A stretch of 64,000 bases of DNA from Adineta vaga. Lineage: Eukaryota > Rotifera. Under the pieces are notes generated by a model. The model searched no databases. It was given only the letters and a program-made list of their open reading frames with translations, and was not told the DNA's origin. Position 1 is the stretch's first letter. Each line of letters begins with the position of its first letter. Both the position numbers and the translations under genes were made by a program. Positions 54,427 to 64,000 of the stretch are shown in pieces. The stretch spans positions 11,656,001 through 11,720,000 of the forward strand of contig CP075495.1 in assembly GCA_021613535.1 (NCBI GenBank), in the 5' to 3' direction.

Positions 54427-55025
54427 ATACACACTGATAAATGTTAAAATTCATTTAGAAATAATGAAAACTGTTCGATTTTGTTTTATTTTAGTAATTA
54501 ATAAATATATCTAAGACTTCAAAATTTTTGTCGATAATTGTCATATTGAAAAGTAGAAGTAAACTTCAAGTCAACCATCCATTAAAAGATGTCTAATGAA
54601 ATCTGATCCATTTGCAAAGTATAAATCGTTTTCTTAGTTCAATTTTATTCAATAATGTTATACTGATGTCATTTGTTTTGAATAATCAATCTATTTGATA
54701 TCCGTAAAACACCCACACAGATTTAAAGTAATGTTATAGTGATGCAAACGAGAAATTTGAGGAGGAAGATAAAAGACATTCGATACAGAATATAATTAAC
54801 TTTTCAGATTAACAAATAGATACGACAGGTTATTATGAAAGGACATTTCTGGAAGAAAAGAGTAGAACAATGAACTAATTTCCCAGAACAACATTGACAA
54901 AAAAGGAACCAAATTTCCAATTTATTTGATTTTTATTTATATCAAACTATTATTCGATCATAAGATAAATGCTCCTTTTTTGTTTCATTTATAATAGAAA
55001 TAAGAAAAGAAAAATCGATCAAATC
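54427..55025. other. convergent intergenic space
   Basis: 599 bp, AT-rich, between the convergent TPR protein and neuropeptide genes. AATAAA-like signals (e.g. TTAATAAATATA near 54500) serve the plus-strand gene. No gene. Confidence 0.5.
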
Positions 55026-55506
55026 CTATCCAAATCGTAGAAATTCTCCTTTTCGACCAAAACGAAGAAATGATCCTCCATCAGACATTCGACGACCAGA
55101 TCGACGAAAAGTTGGATTTGAACGACCAAATCGAAGAAATGTTGGATTGGAACGACCAAATCGAAGAAATGTTGGATTGGAACGACCAAAACGAAGAAAT
55201 CCTGCTGATGAAGATAGTTGTCGACCGAATCTTAGAAATGCTGTCGAACGACGATCATAATCGTTTGTTTCAACACTTTCGCTATTGCTATTGGAAGTTT
55301 CATCATTATTATAAATTGATTGTAGTTGAGGTGAAAGATGTAATCGTTCATTGTCGGTAACTTCGGAGAAAACTATTTTTAAAAAATAAATGAAGAAATA
55401 GAGCAAAATAAAAAGAAAAGAATACAATTAGAATCCACATACCACTCGATGCTTGTGTTACCAATTGTATGCAAATGAGTGCTGAGAGGATAGTAAATAA
55501 ATACAT
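55026..55506 (-). CDS. FLRFamide neuropeptide precursor
   Basis: Prepropeptide of 136 residues in two exons (55443-55506, 55026-55372). Residues 1-21 are the signal peptide ([21 protein letters not shown]). Residues 22-60 are an acidic spacer. Residues 64-136 hold seven tandem peptide units, each ending in Gly (amide donor). All but the last are followed by Arg, RR or RK cleavage sites. Predicted amidated products are [26 protein letters not shown] twice, [10 protein letters not shown] and GEFLRF. One unit is corrupted (SNPTFRRSG), so it cannot give a FLRFamide. The last unit ends the protein at Gly with no basic site after it. FLRF/FMRF-type amides act through GPCRs or gated channels in invertebrate nervous systems. 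A minus-strand TATAAAAAG at 55577-55585 precedes the gene. Confidence 0.95.
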
Positions 55507-56610
55507 TAAAGTTAAAGGTTTGATGAAAAAAGGATATCTAAATAAAATCAAAAAAGTTATTATAACTTTCCCTGGTCTTTTTATAGATGATGTAAATCAA
55601 ATATTTATGAAAATATAAGTATAGTAGTTATCATTACAGGTCGTTTTTCTTGCTATAAACTGAATTAATAATTCAGTCTAGTCATCAAAATAGTTACTTA
55701 CTTGGTTAACTAATCATCAGAGCAAAATATATTTTCAGTTTTTAATTTGATTAATTATCAATGAAGACAATTATCTTGGGATTGATTAGTAATACACTTT
55801 TCCTACCACAAAAATGAATATCTTTTTATCATGGTAGAAATAATCTCTGATGTCGACTGATTGCGAAATGTTCCTGAAATATATATTCCTAAGAAGAAAA
55901 AAAATTCTAATACTTCGGTACAATGAGCACGCGTCTTTCGGTTACTAGAATGTCTTTTTAAATTACATACTTCAATTACATTGATATATTTATCTACCCA
56001 CGGAAAAGAAAATCGGCGATTAATTGTTATTCTCTTTCTCGGTTACTTACATACACCTACATGCTTACGTTAGATTCTATTGTTCATGAAAAGTCTCTCT
56101 TTATATAGATATATCAATCAAAGTGCATTTACTTGTCTTTTCCTTTCTAAATAGGAAAAAAAACTCAATCGATAATTAAATATCTCATAATGATGGAATG
56201 AATATAGACCCTTTCCTTCCTTCGAAATTCTATCTGTTTTTTATCTTATTGCATGTTTTTTTCTTCTTTATTCAATACTAATAATGATTCTAATTTTATA
56301 ATTCACTGTCTGGAATATATCCGTTTTATATCTATAGACATAGAAATCAAGAACAAAAGCAGAGAAACATCCCGACGATGTTCTATTACTATTGACGTAC
56401 CTTTGTTACTGACTATGCCAACATCAGAACTAAATATATGTGTATATGGAAAGAAAGAGGAAAAGAATAAGGCCCACTTCTCAGGTTTGATGATAAGATG
56501 TTGAAATAGTACGTACTTGGACTGTGTTGAACGATAGGAACTATCTTCTTATATATTATATTTATTCATAGAAAAAGAAAGAGATAAAAAAAACAATAGA
56601 TCTGATAGTG
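55507..56610. other. intergenic
   Basis: 1.1 kb upstream of the neuropeptide gene and downstream of the CFAP46-like gene. Besides the TATA box, TTTATT at 56561-56566 is the reverse-strand poly(A) signal about 45 bases after the CFAP46-like stop. The frame at 56253-56504 has no support. Confidence 0.5.
55577..55585 (-). promoter_or_regulatory. TATA box of the neuropeptide gene
   Basis: TATAAAAAG on the minus strand, 71-79 bases upstream of the ATG, gives a predicted start site near 55550-55555 and a leader of about 45-50 bases. This is a good match to a focused animal promoter. An alternative acceptor-like TTTATTTAG just upstream of the ATG (55538-55546) means a spliced leader exon cannot be excluded. 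Confidence 0.5.
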
Positions 56611-59600
56611 TCAAGGTGTAAATGTAAGATTTGGTAATCCAAAAATGATAGTATTGAGTTGTTGAAGTTGCAAGGCTGGGCGTTTAGGTTCTTCTTTTTG
56701 TTCGATAGATGATAATGCTTCTGAAGTAGTCTCTGTTGAATGTCCTATTGATGATTTTTTATTAGTACTGGTATCTTTAGTTGGTGATGAATGTTGTTTG
56801 CCTTTAGGTGATGGTGATCGTGTCTTTTTATTTGTTGAAGTATTTCCTTTGGTTTTTCCATCTTTCGATGCTGCTGCTGCTATCGTTGGATCGATTTCTA
56901 CAGGGCGAAAATATGGATAAACATGTAGACGCAATGCTTGACTTAGTGAACAATGAAATGTAGCAGAATCTAAATAAATGAGATTAGAAATGAAAAAGAA
57001 AACAAACATTAGAAAAATCATTACCAATGAACGTATTAGTTAATACAGTTTCATTTTCGTTCATAGTTGATTTCCATTGATTGAGTATAATAGATTTAAC
57101 ACCACCTGAACTCCATAAAAGAGCAATTTCAGTCGAACGATCCAATTGAATCGAATCATATTCATTCATTAATCTACAATTATTAGATTTCAATATTCAA
57201 TACTGAGAAATTTTTAGTTTTACTTACGCAGGAGGTGCATTATTAACATAGCATGTCGAAGTTCGATCAAAGGAACATAAAATTGTACAACCTATAAGTG
57301 AAATAAATTCCATTTATTCGATGTACTTCGAATTTAATTACCATTTTTAGATAATGTTGGGCATTTATAAGGTGCAACTAATTCACTGAGAGTATGTGCA
57401 CCATAGTAGACAACACCTTGAGCATCAGTAATAATACGTTCAAGTTCAACAGTACTAAAGAAAAGAGAATTCTCAATATCTTTATGTTAGAATATAAAAG
57501 ATGGGTAGAGCGATAAAGACATAATACGAGGAAGTAACCGAGAGATTGACAGGGGAAAGAAGGCTGTGAATCTAAACTTACGCCCAGTCTGAAGAAGCAA
57601 AATATGTATTCATTTGTGATCTGAAAATATTGGCTAAATTTGTTTAGAAATATTCAAGACTATGATGAATGAATAATTAGCACACATCTTAGATAATAAT
57701 ATTCGAATTCTATACTTACTTAATTGTTGCACCTTCTTGTTTAACTGTTTTCCATTTTGAAACAACTTGAGGAAAGCGTTGTCGAAGTACATCAAATGGT
57801 GTAGTTGTTTTTGTATCTAAAATTTAAAAGTTTTTTCTATAGTATTAATTTATGATTTGGTACCTGTTGTTGATTTAAGTAAAATTGGTTCCATTAAATA
57901 ATACGTATTTGATGAATCGATCACTTGTATTTCACTTGTTACTTCAACACCCTTCAAAATACATTTATGTGTTATATTCAACGGGGAGAAAGATATTTAC
58001 TTCTTTAGCACCAGCTTTTTTGCCTTTACCATCTACAACGAAAAGAAATGAATATAGTAAGTATTTTGTCTACGTATATTACGTAATAAAAGGTAATTAG
58101 CTGACATACACATGTATATCTGAATGAAGTATTTCTCTTGTTAATACAAGATAGATAAGTATCCTCAAAAACATCATTATAATATAGAATTATCCTTACC
58201 ATCAGTAGAAGTAGTACTTTCATCAATACCAAGATTTGCATTCAAACGATTGTATACCGATTGAATAGAGAAATCTCGTGAAATACCACCGATTTGAACA
58301 TGTTGAAAGATATCTAATGATTCGAGTGGTAAGTGTGCAAGACGTGGATCGATAAGAAGAATAAGATGATCAGTACTGAGTGTTGTTCGAGGTTCAAATT
58401 GTTTTTCCATACTAAATTTTCCATGCAGTTCAATAAAAAACTAGATAAAAATGATCTTATAGTTTTCTTACTCTAAATAATTTGAAAGTAATGGTTTTAT
58501 TGGAGCAAAATATTCATTTAATTCCACGAGAAGTTCATTCGTAAAACGTTGTTTTAATACATTGATTGAACTAATATCAACTGGATCAGGCTACAACAAG
58601 AACAAAAAAAAAGAAGAATTCTATGAATTAGATATGTTAAAATATTAATTGAAAAGTGACATTATGAAGGAGTGTCCCCAGTGATATTGCAAGATATGCG
58701 ATATAATAACAGACAAAGAGATATTCACTATTTTTGGAAATTCTTTACGATATTTCCAAAATATGAACAGAAATTGAGATGATTGAAAAGTAAATAACCT
58801 GTGTTTCATTTTTTGATGAAATATTTTCGGGATTGGATAATAAAGCTTTTTTAACCTGAAATAAAATTTATGATTGTAAAAAAAAAGAATGTTTTTCTTT
58901 CATTGATGTATATTATATTTTGTTATAAAATTAGTATGTAATGAACTAACTTGTTCAGAATTAAGCATAGCTTGTTTATCTCGACTACGTTGAAGTTTAA
59001 GTTCATATTGTTGTAATAATTGAGTATATTCTTGTTTCCATTGATCGAATTTATTGATTAGAAGATTTAATTTTCTTTTATCAACATTGATTTTTATTAT
59101 TTGTGGATTGGCAAAGCCAGTTGTCGGTCCTAAATTATATACATGACATTCATGTTAATTCTATAAAATGAAATTCGTACCTTTCGATTTACCACCACCT
59201 GTTGTTGTTGTTCCTTTTCCACTCAATGTTTTACTATTGAATAATGCAGCATACAGTACTTCTCTAAACAGTCCAGTAGTGAAGATATTTGAAAAATCTG
59301 TATGATGAAGAAACAAACCCATTTGTTGAATAGTGTAAAACAAGAAAATTGAATAATGATGGCATTTCTTTGGTTAATTCATAATATTGTGAACGAATTG
59401 TCATATATTTCCATGCCTATATATCGACAAGGTTCTGATTACGAAATTATCTGAATTATTAAATAGTTTATCTCTAATTGATTCTCTATTTCATAATTGA
59501 TAATTCTACTAGACTTTAAATCAGTATATATTTATCTATCACGCAAATGGCATTACTTATTTCAAACCCGACTGAGTATATGCATGCAATTAAGAAGATA

Positions 59601-62600
59601 TATTATAAATAATTGCATTTTTTCATTCATGAAATTTATACTTCAACTATTTTAACATATCATACCCAATAGGTTCTTAATCGTTCCATCACTGCTCGAT
59701 ATGCAATACTATTATTTGCATTTGATACAGTTTCATCTCGTTTAATACGATTCATTAATATAAATAACGAAGCAAGTTCAGAATCACTTGGCACATAACA
59801 AGCTCGTTTCAAGACATTCTTCGTATAAATCGATGCATTTGCATTCTAATTCAAAAAGAAAATTAAAATTAAAATTAAAGTAATCAAAGAAATTCAATTC
59901 ATACTTGACTCAATGTTAGATATATAATACTAGTAACTGGATCAAATTGACCAATTGTATCACATAGTAAAAGACTAATATCACGTATAAGAATTTTATC
60001 TTGAATAATTAAAGCAATATTCAATGCTTGTAAAGCAATTTCTGTTGATTGAGCAAGATACGATAAAGAATGATTTAAATCCATCTAAAACAACGTTTTA
60101 CCCATTGAAATCATTTATGAATACATTAGAAAGATCAAAGACCTTATCACGAGTAAATTCATTGAATAATTCTTCAGGTATCCATTCATTTTCAATTGGA
60201 TTTGTCGTTTGATTACTACTATTACCAGTACGTGATCCAACACGTTTTGCTCCGCCTTTCTCCGATGCAAGTTCATGAAATTTAGCTAGAACATCCTATG
60301 AAGAAAATGTTAGTATTTGTTTTCCGTTAATCGTTAAACATATCAACAAGAAAAACAAACTTTAATTCGACTGTTCCATTCAAGTGGATAATCTGTTCCA
60401 ACATTATGACCGAGAATTGAATAGACTTGAGCCAAATAAAATAAGATCTATTTTCAAAAGGAGAGATGAGAGAATAAAAAGTGAATGTTCACACTGACTT
60501 TCGCTTTTGTTAATTTATCATTGGTACCAATAATTTCCAGAACTGTCATTAATGTTGAGATTAATTTTTCTGGTAACGTTCTAAATAGTATCCAACTTTA
60601 GTAATATGAGATACAAAATACCCGATGAACTACATGTTATTTACTGAAGAAATAGAATTTCGAGTATTACATCCTCATCCTAACAAGATTTTATCTATTT
60701 GCATTACTTGTTCTAAATACTTGAATGAAAACTCAGTTCACCGATGCGGGCTAGTCGTCTTATCTATGAAAAAAAAAGTGTTCATGGAAAAAACCTCTCA
60801 ATATAATGAACTCTTTTCTCTATCTTGCATCATATGATAATCAATTTATTAAAATAATTCAATAAATTTATTTTCATATTACTTTGTTATCACTTCCCAT
60901 TGACTACTAACTGAATCTTCGCCAGTATTTTCTTCTTGTTTTTCTTCTCTACCAACGAAATCTTGTACAGCCTAGATTAAATATACATAAATAAAGTTTT
61001 CTTCCATTTTTATTCCTACCAAATATGTTGCATGTGTTGTTTTTCGTCGTAAACGATCTTTAAACATTTCATTCGCATAGATTTTTAATAAATCAAGTAA
61101 TATTGTAATGTTTTCGAGTTGTACACGAACAAATTGTCGTTGAATAGGTAATTGTATTGTGATTAACTAAAAATACAAATTGAAATAAAAGAAGCAAAAC
61201 AATTTCATGTCTTACATCATTATGCGATGTAATTTGTCGAACTAAATGCCATCGTTCAGCGAGTATTTCAGTTAGATGTTCAAGCATATTGAGTGCACGA
61301 TATAAGTATTTCTTCTGTTCATTTTCATCAGTTGTATCACGAGCAAAACGTTTCCAAATGGGGATTGATTTCGTAAGAATTATTTCACAAGCTTCATTAT
61401 ATCGATCAAGATTGAGCATATTAGTAAATGACATATCATATTGTTGTAAAATATCATATAAACGATAGAATACAGATTTATTTTCTATTGTATTTACTGT
61501 TGGTTGTGATAAGATTTCAGTCATATCAACATCGATTCGTCTTTATAAAAAAAGTAGATATCGTTAGATTGAATTATGAGGTTTCTAAAGAAATGTCTTC
61601 GATCAAGAATATCGACTCATAAAGATTGATTTCTCGTAGGGAAACACTTTTTTTTGTATAGAATAGTATAATATGAATAACTTTACTTTGCTGTCAGAAG
61701 TGAAGCTGTATAAGCAATTGATACAATTTTGTTGATATGTAGTTGTACAATAGATTCTAATCGTTTAATGGATGTTTCGAGTAAAGCTCGAATCTTTAAA
61801 TAAAGAAGAAAATTGATATTTTCTTTTCGAAATTTCATTCTCTCAATCTACTTTTTTCTGTTTGTATGCATCTTGATTTGGATCTTGTCGTAAAGCTTCA
61901 ATAATAGTAATAACAGATCGATACCATTCATATTCATCAATTGGAACTTGCTATAAGAAATAAAAACAAAATTTTTCTCTCTCTTCTATGTCATCTAAAT
62001 AAAATTTTACTTGTCCTTGTATAGCAAAATCAATAGCTTGATCAAACCGATGTTCATGCAATGCAATTTCACTCAAAAGAATGAAAGAACGTTTCTCACA
62101 AACTTGATCATCATAAATCTAAATTAATAAGAAAGAAAAACAGACTTTTACTCAAAAGAATAAAAATCATTGATCTACTTTTGCTTGATTGAGAATTTCT
62201 TGTAACATTTCTTTTGCTTCTTGAATAAAATTTAACTCAAATAATAAATTAGCAGTTTGTAACCAAATATTTCTTGCTATCAATTTATTTAATATTTGAC
62301 GATCACCCGGTAAATCAGCGACTAAAGATTTCGCATCACTCGCCTATTTAAATTTAATTAAAACAAAATTGATTTTACAAATGAATTATCATACTTTATA
62401 TCGCGATACAGACGATGAATATGCTGATGTTCCAAACGATCGTGTTTCACTTTTAAATCCAGCACTACCTAACGCTGATTTTAATAGTGCTTCGTCTTCA
62501 CGTTGTTGAACAAGTAAATTTGTATAAATAATCATTTCAGTTCGAGATCTATTACAAATATTTATTTAATGAAAGCAATCATGAAAATATCTTACATAGA

Positions 62601-64000
62601 TAGATCATCATCTCGAATCGTAAATGGACGTGCTAATTGACATACAGTTTGCATAGGTTCAAGAAGATTAAGTTCTTGACAAACTTGTTGAATTCTAAAT
62701 AGAAAATATAAGAGTTTTCACACTAAAAACTGATTGTAGATATGAATGGATTGTTTACCGTAGTAGAACATAAGTGCGCATGGATGAATTTGGTAAAATA
62801 ACTTGACTGATCAATCGCATAAAGCTAAGTACAGGTAAACTTAAATGATTGTAACCATATTCACGCAGAAGACGAACCAATATATCCAAATAATAAAAAG
62901 ATAAAAGCTAAAATAGAACAAAAAATTTGTAAATATTTCATTTCATTTCGAAATGAGAATAGTTACTTACCGGTTTAGAAATTGTAGTTTTATTAAAACC
63001 TCGTTGATTTGATTGTGGTAATGTATATGTATGTAAAACTTCGTCAGATGGTACAAAAAGTGCCCATTCAGATGAACTTCGAGTTGTAGGTATATCGGGC
63101 AGAGTAGTCTTGGTATTCTTTAAATATGAACAGAAAAGATTCATTAGTTTTACCGTTTGGTAATTACATATAACTACTCACTGTCGGTGGTTTATCCACA
63201 CTTTTTCCAGTTGGTAACGGTGGTTGTTTCTTTTTCACTTCTGAAGCCGGTGGTGCTCCTTTTTGCTGTTGTTTTTTTCCTGCATCATCTGCAGTTGCCA
63301 AGGCTTCAGCAGCGGCTGCTTCTGCTTCTACATCTTTTGTAATATTATTACTATCTGATAAACCACACTAGAAATACAATCTATTTCTGCAACAAAATCT
63401 TTTGCTTTCTATTTTCACATTTTACCTGCCATAATCGAGTAAGAAGCCAATAAGCTTGTTGTAATAATGTTTGATATTCTGGTTGATTTCTACGAGTCAT
63501 ATAAGCAAGCAATATATGACAACGACAGAGATATTCAAGACGACGAATTTGAACGATATCACCAATAGATAAATCAGGTTGGATACGATCAGGAGCTAGA
63601 AAAAAAAGAGAACATCGTTTTCGCTTCGTTCAAATCATTCAAATTTGTCTTACGCGCAGGTTTTATTGATCCTGAATGAGGTTGATCAAACTCATCATCG
63701 TCATCTCTCTTTTGTGTTGTTCCATCTGAAGAATTAACTTGACCTAAATGTATAATTAATATAAATCTGTCGATCGATGGAATCAAATATTCACGTACTA
63801 TCAGTATCTTGTCCACTATTTGAAGTTTTATCGTCTTGTTTATATGCTTCTGGTGAAGTTAATAATAGATCAATTGTCCAATTAATTAAATCAATGACAT
63901 TATCAATAAAATATTCATTACTATATAACCAACTTGCAAATTCTAATATATAATCAATCTTTGTCCAATAATTATCTAAGCTCTATAAAAATCAAGAAGT
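56611..64000 (-). CDS. CFAP46-like axonemal central-apparatus protein (3' part), with one frame break
   Basis: About 30 small exons encode the C-terminal half, roughly 1,500 residues, of a very large protein. The first exon in the window starts at 63982 and the 5' part lies beyond the edge. The protein is mostly helical TPR-like repeats (LLSEIALHEHRFDQAIDFAI, ILFYLAQVYSILGH), with an Ala/Lys/Pro-rich insert (about 63200-63340). A late conserved segment reads LLIDPRLAHLPLESLDIF...ISRDFSIQSVYNRL. Near the end, ALLWSSGGVKSIILNQWKS resembles the end of a CHAT/caspase-like fold. The tail is Ser/Lys-rich and disordered. These features recall CFAP46 of the motile-cilium C1d projection; CFAP54 is the alternative. 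At the run 59337-59340 the frame slips by one base: upstream EMPSLFNFL and downstream YTIQQMGLFL sit in different frames of one exon. It ends at the stop at 56611-56613. Confidence 0.8.

Noticed and set aside
55070-55240. Short regularly spaced repeats resembling a CRISPR array
   Set aside because: They are coding repeats of the neuropeptide precursor without variable spacers, in an animal genome.
55070-55360. 96-residue plus-strand frame with internal repeats ([10 protein letters not shown])
   Set aside because: It is the antisense shadow of the FLRFamide repeat array.

Overview
This is a eukaryotic, animal window. It is AT-rich, and its genes are split by very small introns (mostly 50-80 bp with GT..AG ends). 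They encode metazoan proteins: an ephrin, a PDZ-LIM muscle scaffold, a FLRFamide neuropeptide precursor, a rhodopsin-family GPCR and an axonemal central-apparatus protein. A bdelloid rotifer is the best guess. The reasons are a large intronless ADP-ribosyltransferase-fold plus TPR protein of a kind abundant in bdelloids, an AAA ATPase of bacterial type carrying introns, and polypyrimidine-AG sites just before many start codons, as expected if transcripts receive a spliced leader. The assignment is inferred from memory of these families, not from a search.

Layout. Bases 1-1383 hold a decayed or orphan reading frame. Bases 1384-17205 are a dense block of six plus-strand genes: SLC17-type transporter, PP2A scaffold subunit A, HGH1, bacterial-type AAA ATPase, PDZ/ZM/LIM protein and a disordered protein with a PP1-docking-like motif. 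Bases 17671-21173 hold two tandem aquaglyceroporins on the minus strand. A calmodulin-like protein follows (22208-22978, plus) and then an orphan single-pass membrane protein (24014-25451, minus). Bases 25452-36025 are a 10.5-kb stretch with no convincing gene, rich in GA/CT repeats, ending at the ephrin gene (36026-39180). Next come mitochondrial seryl-tRNA synthetase (minus), two convergent orphan disordered proteins (42443-45428) and a second long empty stretch. The last part holds a GPCR (49999-51872), the ART-fold/TPR protein (52630-54426), the FLRFamide precursor (55026-55506, minus) and the 3' part of a large CFAP46-like gene (56611 to the window edge, minus).

Two themes stand out. A FLRFamide precursor and an orphan peptide-type GPCR lie about 3 kb apart, a possible ligand-receptor pair. 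Four otherwise well-conserved genes (PP2A-A, PDZ-LIM, aquaglyceroporin 1, CFAP46-like) each carry one small frame break next to an A/T run. This looks more like residual base errors in the assembly than four dying genes.

I saw no transposon, tRNA, rRNA or CRISPR array. Exon borders were read by eye from splice signals, reading frame and remembered homologues.
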